Source of the DNA: Corylus avellana
Lineage: Eukaryota; Streptophyta; Magnoliopsida; Fagales; Betulaceae
Reading direction: 5' to 3'
Assembly: GCF_901000735.1 (NCBI RefSeq)
Contig: NC_081545.1
Coordinates: 8,392,044 to 8,456,043 of the forward strand
DNA: 64,000 nucleotides
A model generated the notes under the pieces. That model searched no databases. It saw nothing but the letters and a program-made list of their open reading frames with translations, and had not been told where the DNA came from. Below are positions 52,904-63,500 of this stretch, in pieces (the stretch's first letter is position 1; each line of letters opens with the position of its first letter). A program made the translations under genes and the position numbers.

Positions 52904-54739
52904 TCATGGAAGCTTTTGAAGCATCTCTTTAAGTGTTTTATCCGTTGGATTTGCAGAAGAAAGGTTAACTAACATGGCTGCAGTGGTCGTATGTGCTGAG
53001 AAGCCATTGCTAATCATTACCTGAAGAAGTTCCATAGCCTTTGAAGTCTCATTATGTTTCAGTAGCCCTCGGATGATTGTGTTGTATGTGAAGTTGTTCG
53101 GTGAGCAACCTGTCTCGATCATTTCCTTGAGTAGGGCACTCGCTTCATTTAGTAGACCCTCTATGCAAAGCCCTTTGATAATTGTATTGTAAGTGCAAGT
53201 ATCAGGTTTGAAACCTTTGGTAGCAAGACTATAAAAAAGTTCTTTTGCAGTCATAAGTTTTCCAGTAGTACACATACCATCAATCAAGATGTTGTATATC
53301 CTAATAGTAATGCACAACTTTTTGTCTTCCATCTCCCGATACAATTCCATTGCTTCAGAAAAAAATTTGTTCTTAAGCAGACCATGTAATAGAACAGAGT
53401 AAGTTAGGAGATCTGGATATTCACCAATAGTTTGCATCTTACGCAGTAGCTCTTGGGCAGCCTTAGGTCTCTTCACTCGACACAACCCACCTATAAGAGT
53501 GGTGTAAGTGACAACATTGGGATTCACTCCCTTGTTAGACATTTCGTGAAAGAGACTCATTGCCTCGTCAATTCTTCTATTTTTACAATACCCATTGATC
53601 AATATGTTATAGCTAATAACAGAAGGTGAACAACCTTTCTCAACCATCATATTAAATGCTTTGACTGCATCATCCATTCTCCTTTGCAAACAATAACCAT
53701 CAATCAATGAAGTATATGTAATTGTGTTAGGCTCCAGGCCTCTCTGAATCATTACATCAAAAGTTTCTTTTGCCTCTGTCAGCATACCTTCTTTGCAAAG
53801 CGCGGAGATCAATATGGTGAAGGTTGTCACATCTGGCATTGTCTTCCTATGCACCATCTCTTTCAATAGTGTAGTTACCTCATTCCAATGGCGGAGGTTG
53901 CATAAGCCCTGGATTAAGGAATTGTATGTGAAGAGATCTGGCTGAATGCCTTTACTTGTCATTTGAGAGAAAAGGTTCAAAGCTTCGGTTAGCAATCTGT
54001 CCTTGAATAAACGGTCAATGATTGTGGTATAGTGCACAACATCAAATTCCAAATTCGCTTCTTCCATCTTCTTAAGCAACTCAATAGCCACACTGGTCTC
54101 CCCTATTTTACACAAACCATTGATTATTGTTCCATAGGTAAACATATCAGGTCCATACCCTCTCCTACTCATTTCACCTACCAAACTCACAGCTTGATTG
54201 ATTTTACCCTGAAGACACAGCCCTTTGACAAGAGTATTTAGACTTGCAGAGTTGGGTTGATAACCAAGTTTAAAAATTCTTGCCAAGACGGAGAACCCAA
54301 AATCCACCCGGTTCATATGGCAGAAGCAATTAATCAAGATATTAAGAGTGTAAACATCGGGAAGAATTCCTAACAGTTCCATTTTTTTAATCAGAGTAAT
54401 CACACTCGAGAAATGCTTCATTCTTGCAATCGCGCTCAGCAATTGATTGAAATCCACAACGCAAGGCAAAGGGTGCAAGTGAATCATTCGATCAAAGAAG
54501 CCTAAGGCATCATCAAGATTCCTTAAGCTTCCAGATCTGCATTGATCTCTCACAGAGTTCAAGAACCTAGCGCGGGTTTCCACATCCTCTCTAGAGCTAA
54601 AACAACAATAGAGATGATTTTGAGCACGGATTGAAAGCCTTACCTGATAATAATGGTTGCACAGAAAAACAAGAGAGCTCCTGGATTCAGCAGCGCTACG
54701 CATTTTCTGAAGAAGAAAAGCAGGAGCTGTTCTGGGCAT
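52904..54739 (-). CDS. RFL-type PPR protein C', identical to C
   Basis: It encodes the same 611-residue protein as 36078-37913, with the same start, 14 motifs and tail DKTLKEMLQKLP. Given the perfect inverted repeat with both arms bounded by gaps, this is probably the same locus as C, in a contig that should be reversed and joined to the contig at 35470. If it is real, it is a very recent inverted duplicate. Its upstream region (54740-56000) is more complete than that of C and shows what lies in the gap before 35470. Confidence 0.7.
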   Translation of the reverse strand: MPRTAPAFLLQKMRSAAESRSSLVFLCNHYYQVRLSIRAQNHLYCCFSSREDVETRARFLNSVRDQCRSGSLRNLDDALGFFDRMIHLHPLPCVVDFNQLLSAIARMKHFSSVITLIKKMELLGILPDVYTLNILINCFCHMNRVDFGFSVLARIFKLGYQPNSASLNTLVKGLCLQGKINQAVSLVGEMSRRGYGPDMFTYGTIINGLCKIGETSVAIELLKKMEEANLEFDVVHYTTIIDRLFKDRLLTEALNLFSQMTSKGIQPDLFTYNSLIQGLCNLRHWNEVTTLLKEMVHRKTMPDVTTFTILISALCKEGMLTEAKETFDVMIQRGLEPNTITYTSLIDGYCLQRRMDDAVKAFNMMVEKGCSPSVISYNILINGYCKNRRIDEAMSLFHEMSNKGVNPNVVTYTTLIGGLCRVKRPKAAQELLRKMQTIGEYPDLLTYSVLLHGLLKNKFFSEAMELYREMEDKKLCITIRIYNILIDGMCTTGKLMTAKELFYSLATKGFKPDTCTYNTIIKGLCIEGLLNEASALLKEMIETGCSPNNFTYNTIIRGLLKHNETSKAMELLQVMISNGFSAHTTTAAMLVNLSSANPTDKTLKEMLQKLP

Positions 54740-54873
54740 CAAGTTATCGTCGCATAATATAAAAATGTTCTTATATGAAAAAAATAACAAATATGTTCTT
54801 ATAAAAATTCCAAAAAATGTTTCTATCGATCTATTATTATTATTTTTTTTCACAGAAACCACCAAATTCCAAA

Positions 54874-54915
54874 CAAATAAACACCAATTAAATTATGACA
54901 TGTATCACTCATAAT
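54874..54915 (-). promoter_or_regulatory. Conserved 42-bp upstream box, proximal copy (PPR C')
   Basis: Reverse complement of 35902-35943. Confidence 0.5.
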
Positions 54916-55491
54916 AAAAAGGTGAAACTTCACTTTACACTCTTGAATTACTATGCGTGATGCGTCTTGACAAGCATTCAAACGCATTTTGAGAAGAATT
55001 CCCTAAATCTCAAAAACTCTAAATTTAACCCCTGAACTTTCAATTTGATTCAATTGACTCCCCTCTGTCAAATTCAACCGTTAACCCCTAACAAAAATTA
55101 CTAAAAAGACTAAATTACCTTTTGTTTTGTTTTTTTTTTCATTTGAAAAATTAAGGGTAATTTTACAATTTTATAAAAAAAAGTTAGGAGATTAAAGGTT
55201 ATTTTATTACTTTTAATTTTGTAAATTTGACCGAGGGGGTATATTGCATCAAATTGAAAGTTGAGAATGTGAAATTGAGAGTTTTTTAAATTGTGGGGTC
55301 TTTTTGAAATGCGTGCTAGTTCAGGAGTTTAAAATGAAGTTTCTTCTTAAAAAAATAAAATTATAAATATGTAAAATTTATACAGTAAAAATAAATAAAA
55401 ATGACAAAAATAACAAATAAGTTCTTATATTCAATTCTATCTTTTTTCTTTTCTTTTCTTTTTTTTTTTTTTGACAGAAATTGCCAAATGC

Positions 55492-55533
55492 CAAATAAAC
55501 ACCAATTAAATTATGACATGTATCACTCATAAT
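55492..55533 (-). promoter_or_regulatory. Conserved 42-bp upstream box, distal copy (PPR C')
   Basis: Same arrangement as the distal boxes at 40432 and 46709. Confidence 0.45.
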
Positions 55534-56118
55534 TAAAAAAAAAAAAAATTATAAATGTGTAAAATATATATAGTAAATAAAAATAAAGCATAGGCGATTG
55601 AGCCAATTATTTGGCTAATAACATGTTTGAGATTGCATTAAGATGCCATGTGACTGGTTTAGGTTATCGATCTGCATAAGCTACTGATGTTATAAATTTT
55701 AGTTGCCCTGCAAAGCCATGGCTTAGGATTGGGTTTCTAGTGGTTGGAAGCTTATGGAATACATATAAGTCTAAAATTTTCAAACAATTTGAGTAGGAAA
55801 TGTAGAGTAATGGGGTACTTGGGGCAAAGTTCTCTTACTCTCATATCGTTCCACTCAATACAATGTTTTTTTTTTTTTAATATATATATTATGAGTGACA
55901 TGTCATAATCTGATTTGTATACCACACGAAGTTTATTACAAATCGGTGTAATTACATAGACAAATTTTACATATTTTCCTAAACAATCATGTTATATAGG
56001 CTTTTATTTCACTTTTATCTCATCTTACTTGTCACTTAGTTTTATTATTATTATTTTTTTCTTGTAACAAGGGATGATTCAATGGTTGGTAGGCAATGCC
56101 ACATCTATTATAAAAATA

Positions 56119-56467
56119 GGAAAATTTACAATTTACTCCCTAAAGTTGATAGCGTTTTTCAATTCAAACACTAAATTTTCAATTTTTGCAATCCACCCTC
56201 CCAAAGTTTCAAATTTTTTGCAATTTGACCAATTGTATCCAAAATTTTTCATATTGCTCCTAATTTTTATTTTTTATAAAAAATAAAAAAATTGGAGTGG
56301 CCATAGCCACCTCTTTGGCCATCTGACCATTTTTGCACCCTCAAATTTGTTTTGTTTTTTTTCTTTTTCATAAAAAATAAAAATTATGGGCAATATGAAA
56401 ATTTTGGGATAATATTGTTCGAATTGAAAAACGCTGTCAAGTTTTGGGGGTAAACTATAATTTTCCC
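56119..56467. mobile_element. MITE with inverted ends
   Basis: The ends are GGAAAATTTACAATTTACTC and, inverted from the right, GGGAAAATTATAGTTTACCC; the inner arms share GCGTTTTTCAATTC. Edges ATAAAAATA and ATAAAAAAA may be a 9-bp duplication. Absent from the related spacer near 42020. Confidence 0.6.
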
Positions 56468-56542
56468 ATAAAAAAAAAAGAAAAAAAAAAGAAAAAAAAG
56501 ATAAAAAGTGTGATGTATAGCCATTTCTTTTTTTATTCTTTT

Positions 56543-56947
56543 TTTATTTTAGGGAAAACTTCAGTTTAGCGCCTGAACTTTCACGCGATTTGACAAACTC
56601 CAAAAACTTTTAAATCTCTCACTTTGGACCCATAAACTTTCAATTGTTCTCAATGTGGGCCCCGCTGTCAGGTTTTAAACGATACATGACGTTTATACCC
56701 CTGAATTTTGTATAAAATTTCAATTTTACCCTTAATTCCAAAACATTTTTTTATTTTTAAAAAAAATGAAAATCAGGGATATTTTGGTTTTTTTTGGTAT
56801 TTTTAACTACAAAAATTGACAGATAGGTCCATATTGAGAGTAATTGAAAATTCAGTGATCCAAATTGAGAGATTTGAAAGTTTTTAAAGTTTTTGTCAAA
56901 TCCCGTGAAAATTGAGGGGGTTAAAGTGAAGTTTTCTCTTTATTTTA
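56543..56947. mobile_element. Mutator-like MITE, 387 bp, with 9-bp target-site duplication
   Basis: The element 56552-56938 starts GGGAAAACTTCAGTTTAGC and ends TTAAAGTGAAGTTTTCTC. TTTATTTTA stands on both sides (56543-56551 and 56939-56947). A 9-bp duplication is usual for Mutator-like elements; the A/T-rich repeat lowers certainty. It is the best-defined member of the TTCACTT family in the window. Confidence 0.6.
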
Positions 56948-56984
56948 TTTATTAAAAAAAAAAGAAACAGCATTCTAGTCTCAG

Positions 56985-58348
56985 GAGAAAAGTATTTTAG
57001 TTACACGAAAGAAATGATAAAATGTGACTGCATATCAAATGCTATTAGAAGAAGAGAAGTTAGAAGAAGTCAAAGGCATGAGGAGGAATACAACAAATTC
57101 TTAAGGAGATTTTAGTGGTACAAAAAGACTCCATGAGCTTTTTCTCATCACTTGAAATTAACAAACAATCTTAACATAAGAAATTGGTACAAAAATACAT
57201 AAATTGAAACTAAAAACTAGCAGCCTAGCAGACCAATTGGGGCCCACTGAGCATGACAAGTCCATCTAGAAGTTGGGATTTTCATTTTTGACCCTCATAT
57301 TTCTCAAATTTTTTCTTTTTTAAAAATAAATAAATAAACGATGCGGACGTGCCACGTCACTCGGCGTGATCGCTGTTCAACACACTGGTATGTCCTATAG
57401 CATTACTCTTTCAAGTTACATTAGTTTATGTGCATGAACTTTTCCTACTATAACTAGGAGTTTACCATTTGAAAACATTTTTTTGGGGGGGAAAAGTCGA
57501 CATACCTCATCAAATTACCACTTAATTGGCTGACAATGTCTCTCACAAACTTTTAATTGGGACAATGTTCCCCCTAAACTACAAAAAAAGTGACAATGTC
57601 TCCTAATACTAGCAAAAAGACAAAAATACTCTAATATATTCCCAAAAAAAAAAAAAAAAATCTTCTTTTAGGTTAAAAGCAATAAAAATAAATAAATAAA
57701 TTTCCATAGCTTGGGTTTTTAATTTTTATTTTTAAAAAATTAGTTTTTATTTTTATTTTATTAAGAGTATTTTCATCAATTACGAAAATTGACAATTTTT
57801 AGTAATTTTAGTGAAGACATTATCTCTATTGAAAGTTTGAAAAAAAGAAACATTACCACTAGTCAGGTTGTGGTTTTGGAGCTAATCTCATTTGGGGTTT
57901 ATGCTAAAGCTTACATTCACATCCACATATAAATGTGTTTTTTGGCTTCATATTATTTGTCCCGAGTATAATGCTCTATTTATCAAGCTTTACAGAGATT
58001 TGAATAATTTAAAATACAAAACAAATTTCTTAAATTAAATATTTTAAGTACAATGCTTTACAGAGATTTGAGTATAATGCTCTATTATTTGTCTTGGGCA
58101 TTTTTATTTGTTTAATGAAATCGAGATATAAAGTATGGATGACGAATCAATAGTCATAAAGTCCAGTAGCTGCATGTCATTTTTTTGGCTGTCACTTTAG
58201 TTTTTGAGATACTCCAGTGATGAATATTTTGTATAACTTATTTTACTTTAAGTACCGGTTGTTATGGCTTAATGATTGTTAATTAGCTATAGGTGCCATA
58301 TATATACTATGAGAAATAATAAAGGCACAATTTTTTGGCATAACTTTG
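56985..58348 (-). other. Distal 3' flank of a further minus-strand PPR gene
   Basis: Direct copy of about 42090-43459. From 57286 to the gap I see about one difference from 42397-43459, while 57060-57285 is closer to the end of the contig at 35369. No gene. Confidence 0.65.
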
Positions 58349-58448
58349 NNNNNNNNNNNNNNNNNNNNNNNNNNNNNNNNNNNNNNNNNNNNNNNNNNNN
58401 NNNNNNNNNNNNNNNNNNNNNNNNNNNNNNNNNNNNNNNNNNNNNNNN
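58349..58448. other. Assembly gap, 100 N
   Basis: Placeholder gap; the rest of the type-2 flank and the distal upstream region of E are missing. Confidence 0.95.
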
Positions 58449-58495
58449 CATCACGCATGGTAATTCAAGAGTGTAAAATGAAGTTTCACCTTTTT

Positions 58496-58537
58496 ATTAT
58501 GAGTGATACATGTCATAATTTAATTGGTGTTTATTTG
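58496..58537 (+). promoter_or_regulatory. Conserved 42-bp upstream box (PPR E)
   Basis: Identical in form to the PPR C box, about 135 bp ahead of the ATG. The mini-frame ATG CGA CGA TAA is again present just before the start. Confidence 0.5.
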
Positions 58538-58670
58538 TTTGGAATTTGGTGGTTTCTGTGAAAAAAATAATAATAATAGATCGATAGTAACATTTTTTGG
58601 AATTTTTATAAGAACATATTTGTTATTTTTTTCATATAAGAACATTTTTATAATATGCGACGATAACTTG

Positions 58671-60506
58671 ATGCCCAGAAGAGCTCCTGCTTTTCTTCTT
58701 CAGAAAATGCGTAGCGCTGCTGAACCCAGGAGCTCTCTTGTTTTTCTGTGGAACCATTATTATCAGGTAAGGCTTTCAATCCGTGCTCAAAATCATCTCT
58801 ATTGTAGTTTTAGCTCTAGAGAGGATGTGGAAACCCGCGCTAGGTTCTTGAACTCTGTGAGACATCAATGCAGATCTGGAAGCTTAAGGAATCTTGATGA
58901 AGCCTTAGGCTTCTTTGATCGAATGATTCACTTGCACCCTTTGCCTTGCGTTGTGGATTTCAATCAATTGCTGAGCGCGATTGCAAGAATGAAGCATTTC
59001 TCGAGTGTCATTACTCTGATTAAAAAAATGGAACTGTTAGGAATTCTTCCCGATGTTTACACTCTTAATATCTTGATTAATTGCTTTTGCCATATGAACC
59101 GGGTGGATTTTGGGTTCTCTGTCTTCGCAAGAATTTTTAAACTTGGTTATCAACCCAACTCTGCAAGTCTAAATACTCTTGTCAAGGGGCTGTGTCTTGA
59201 TGGTAAAATCAATCAAGCTGTGAGTTTGGTAGGTGAAATGAGTAGGAGAGGGTATGGACCTGATATGTTTACCTATGGAACAATAATCAATGGTTTGTGT
59301 AAAATAGGGGAGACCAGTGTGGCTATTGAGTTGCTTAAGAAGATGGAAGAAGCGAATTTGAAATTTGATGTTGTGCAGTATAACACTATCATTTACAGTT
59401 TATTGAAGGACAGATTGCTAACCGAAGCTTTGAACCTTTTCTCTCAAATGACAAGTAAAGGCATTCAGCCAGATCTCTTCACATACAATTCCTTAATCCA
59501 GGGCTTATGCAACCTCCGCCATTGGAATGAGGTAACTACACTATTGAAAGAGATGGTGCATAGGAAGACAATGCCAGATGTGACAACCTTCAACATATTG
59601 ATCTCCGCGCTTTGCAAAGAAGGTATGCTGACAGAGGCAAACGATGCTTTTGATCTGATGATTCAGAGAGGCCTGGAGCCTAACACAATTACATATACTT
59701 CATTGATTGATGGTTATTGTTTGCAAACGAGAATGGAGGATGCAGTCAAAGCATTTAATATGATGGTTGAGAAAGGTTGTTCACCTTCTGTTATTAGCTA
59801 TAGCATATTGATCAATGGGTATTGTAAAAATAGAAGAATTGACGAGGCAATGAGTCTCTTTCATGAAATGTCTAACAAGGGAGTAAATCCCGATGTTGTC
59901 ACTTACACCACTCTTATAGGTGGGTTTTGTCGAGTGAAGAGACCTAAGGCTGCCCAAGAGCTACTGCGTAAGATGCAAACTATTGGTGAATATCCAGATC
60001 TCCTAACTTACTCTGTTCTATTACATGGTCTGCTTAAGAACAAATTTTTTTCTGAAGCAATGGAATTGTATCGGGCGATGGAAGACAAAAAGTTGTGTAT
60101 TACTATTAGGATATACAACATCTTGATTGATGGTATGTGTACTACTGGAAAACTTATGACTGCAAAAGAACTTTTTTATAGTCTTGCTACCAAAGGTTTC
60201 AAACCTGATACTTGCACTTACAATACAATTATCAAAGGGCTTTGCATAGAGGGTCTACTAAATGAAGCGAGTGCCCTACTCAAGGAAATGATCGAGACAG
60301 GTTGCTCACCGAACAACTTCACATACAACACAATCATCCGAGGGCTACTGAAACATAATGAGACTTCAAAGGCTATGGAACTTCTTCAGGTAATGATTAG
60401 CAATGGCTTCTCAGCACATACGACCACTGCAGCCATGTTAGTTAACCTTTCTTCTGCAAATCCAACGGATAAAACACTTAAAGAGGTGCTTCAAAAGCTT
60501 CCATGA
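58671..60506 (+). CDS. RFL-type PPR protein E (P class, 611 aa)
   Basis: Intact intronless paralogue with the same layout as C and D; the start is the ATG of MPRRAPAF. I count 26 amino-acid differences from C. Position 5/35 pairs are ND, NN, ND, GD, ND, ND, NN, TS, SD, TD, ST, ND, NN, NH, so motifs 5, 7 and 9 carry different code residues from C. Motifs 1-4 and 10-14 follow C and D, while motifs 5, 7, 8 and 9 carry several residues otherwise typical of genes 1 and 2 (VVQYNTIIYSLLKDRLL, TTFNILISALC, YCLQTRM, ISYSILI), as expected after gene conversion. It probably acts as a mitochondrial RNA-binding factor. Confidence 0.92.
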   Translation: MPRRAPAFLLQKMRSAAEPRSSLVFLWNHYYQVRLSIRAQNHLYCSFSSREDVETRARFLNSVRHQCRSGSLRNLDEALGFFDRMIHLHPLPCVVDFNQLLSAIARMKHFSSVITLIKKMELLGILPDVYTLNILINCFCHMNRVDFGFSVFARIFKLGYQPNSASLNTLVKGLCLDGKINQAVSLVGEMSRRGYGPDMFTYGTIINGLCKIGETSVAIELLKKMEEANLKFDVVQYNTIIYSLLKDRLLTEALNLFSQMTSKGIQPDLFTYNSLIQGLCNLRHWNEVTTLLKEMVHRKTMPDVTTFNILISALCKEGMLTEANDAFDLMIQRGLEPNTITYTSLIDGYCLQTRMEDAVKAFNMMVEKGCSPSVISYSILINGYCKNRRIDEAMSLFHEMSNKGVNPDVVTYTTLIGGFCRVKRPKAAQELLRKMQTIGEYPDLLTYSVLLHGLLKNKFFSEAMELYRAMEDKKLCITIRIYNILIDGMCTTGKLMTAKELFYSLATKGFKPDTCTYNTIIKGLCIEGLLNEASALLKEMIETGCSPNNFTYNTIIRGLLKHNETSKAMELLQVMISNGFSAHTTTAAMLVNLSSANPTDKTLKEVLQKLP

Positions 60507-63500
60507 AGGCTCTTCGTATTTTAACATAAGGAACATATTCAACCCTTCACTAGTCAATCCATAAGGCGTATGTATACTTGCTGGAATTCATTATTTTACT
60601 TGTTGCAATGTGATATTTCTTTCCATATCATTGAACCCTTTTTTGGTTTTGCTTGAATTACCTTATGTACTTTGATTTTGTTTTCATCTTTTCATGACAC
60701 TATTTTGGAAACGTGACCAATTAAAAGTTATTGTATGAAATTGGTTTACGATTTGATATTTCTTTCCATATCATTGAACCCCTTTTTTGTTTTTTGTTTT
60801 GCTTCAATTAACTTATGTACTTTGTTTTTGTGTTCATCTTTTCATAACACTTTTTTTTAAAACTTGACCGATTAAAAGTTATTGCAAACTGTTGGTTTTG
60901 TTGATTGTAGAGTTTGGAATTGTTAATGGTTGTTTGCGTTTCACTGTCAAATTAATTCTTTTAGGTGTTCCCTCCAATTACATTAAATTTATGAGATACA
61001 TGCTAAATGTTAAATGTTAATGGATATTATGCGTAAACAGTTTGTGTCACCATCTATCATATAGTGCAGAGAATGCTTTATACATGTTTGCAAGTTGATA
61101 TTGATTTTTTTTTTTTTTTTTCTTTTAAAATAAACTTTGTTGTACACTTGTACTGTATGTACATTAAAGTCAAAAAATAATTTGGATTAGTATAGTTTTG
61201 GTTAAATAGTCAACTCAAGGGAATTCTTGATGCTCACTCTCTGGATCACATCCATTCTTAATTCTTGACACTGCTAGCTCAATGATCAACTGTAGTGTTG
61301 ATGCTGATCCTGGGAGCTACCAATTTCGACTACTGCTCCAGAGGCAATACCGATGGTGTTTTCTAAAGCCATCTTGTAGAGATATTTTTCTATGTTATTA
61401 GATGTTAAGTCGTGTAAAGTGTGCTTGAGATATCAGTTGACTTTCTTGGTATTTTTTGTTTTTTGTTGTTGTTGTTGTTGTTGAAGTCTATAATGGCAAA
61501 CTTATTATAATTGCTAAAGAAGTACCAGTTGCACCTTTTCCACCAAATGCTTAGTTTCTTTCTGGTTATATTTCACTTGGCAATAAATTTATGGTCTCTT
61601 ATCCAAAAGTAAAGAACAAAAAAACAAAAGAAATTATAAAAAACTGGTAGTCGTTTATGGTACATATTATCTGTGCTATATAATGATTGTATTTTGCTCA
61701 AAGGATGTGCCTTTCTTAGCTGAGCCCCTTACCCCTTCTCTCTTACTTTCTGTTTGTGATTGAATTGGGCTAGTTTTGAATGAGCTATATAGTATGTTAA
61801 GCATGCCATCTTGTTGCTTATAAGATTTTGAGGATTTTTTTGTTTTTTGTTTTATTTTAATTATTATTATTATTATTTTTTTGTCTTGGCAGATGATTAG
61901 GTATTTGATGAAAGTATTCAACTCTTTGGTTCATTATTTAGTGTCAACTGACTCAACTCTCTCCCACGCTTGATACATCGATATACTTGAAAGAGGCATG
62001 TTACACATCATTATCTCAAGCTTTTCTTAATTATCTTTTTTGGCAAATTCAATGGACTTCTGTGGGTCCCATTAGAATTGTGGATTCGTGTGGGTCCCAT
62101 ACAAATTCAATAGTGGATTCCACCATTCATTATACAGATATGAGTAAAAGATGGGATAGATAATAATTTTTATTATTTCTCTATTTAAAAATAGGCTTAT
62201 GAAGAGCGCAACTAATAAATTATTTGCAAGTTTTATCCTAATTTTTTCTTTCTTTCTTTTTAAGAATATATAACAACTAATAAATTGTTGTGCTGAAACA
62301 ATTTGGAAAGAGCTGGGCAACTTAGGTTGCAGAAGAAGCCATCTATCCTTGAGATAATGTTTTTTGAAGCAATGTGTTTTATACTTCGCCTGAACTCATG
62401 GGATAAGTTTGGAGTAGGATCCTCAAAGAATCATTTCTTGGTATAGATTACATTTTACAGATCTAATAGTGTATGAGGTATGATAAAAAAACAATTTTTG
62501 GTACAACTTTGGCCCAATTTTCCTCTTATTTTTATTTAAAAAAAAAAAATTCAGAACCAGTAACATCTTATGTGATCGTTTTTTTATTTGATATTTTTTT
62601 GAAAAAAAAAATGGTATTTTTCTTCATTAAAATTGTCATTTTTTTTTAAATGATCATTATTATGAAGAAAAAGACCATCCAAATAAAAAAAAAGGACCAC
62701 ATATGATGTTATTGCTTTAGAAATTTATTTATTTGTTTTTTTTTTTTTTTTAAATGGCTACATAAGAGAAAAGTTAGGTCAAAGTTATGCCAAAAAATTG
62801 TGCCTTTATTATTTCTCATAGTATATATATGGCACCTATAGCTAATTAACAATCATTAAGCCATAACAACCGGTACTTAAAGTAAAATAAGTTATACAAA
62901 ATATTCATCACTGGAGTATCTCAAAAACTAAAGTGACAGCCAAAAAAATGACATGCAGCTACTGGACTTTATGACTATTGATTCGTCATCCATACTTTAT
63001 ATCTCGATTTCATTAAACAAATAAAAATGCTCAAGACAAATAATAGAGCATTATACTCAAATCTCTGTAAAGCATTGTACTTAAAATATTTAATTTAAGA
63101 AATTTGTTTTGTATTTTAAATTATTCAAATCTCTGTAAAGCTTGATAAATAGAGCATTATACTCCGGACAAATAATATGAAGCCAAAAAACACATTTATA
63201 TGTGGATGTGAATGTAAGCTTTAGCATAAACCCCAAATGAGATTAGCTCCAAAACCACAACCTGACTAGTGGTAATGTTTCTTTTTTTCAAACTTTCAAT
63301 AGAGATAATGTCTTCACTAAAATTACTAAAAATTGTCAATTTTCGTAATTGATGAAAATACTCTTAATAAAATAAAAATAAAAACTAATTTTTTAAAAAT
63401 AAAAATTAAAAACCCAAGCTATGGAAATTTATTTATTTATTTTTATTGCTTTTAACCTAAAAGAAGATTTTTTTTTTTTTTTTTGGGAATATATTAGAGT

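Larger units (their letters stand above)
52418..55347 (-). repeat. 2,930-bp perfect inverted repeat, second arm
   Basis: Reverse complement of 35470-38399, including the small 3'-flank deletion and the eight-A run upstream of the gene. Confidence 0.88.
54740..56985 (-). promoter_or_regulatory. Upstream region of PPR C' and spacer elements
   Basis: Reading on the minus strand from the gene: three-codon upstream frame, box at 54874-54915, TTCACTT-type element at about 54920-55345, second box at 55492-55533, then spacer (55540-56090). This is followed by two elements at 56119-56467 and 56552-56938 that are missing at the related place near 42010-42040. No other gene. Confidence 0.5.

Noticed and set aside
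35470..55347. A natural long palindrome or inverted PPR pair
   Set aside because: Perfect identity and limits that coincide with gap edges are better explained by unmerged, misoriented contigs; kept as a finding about the assembly instead.
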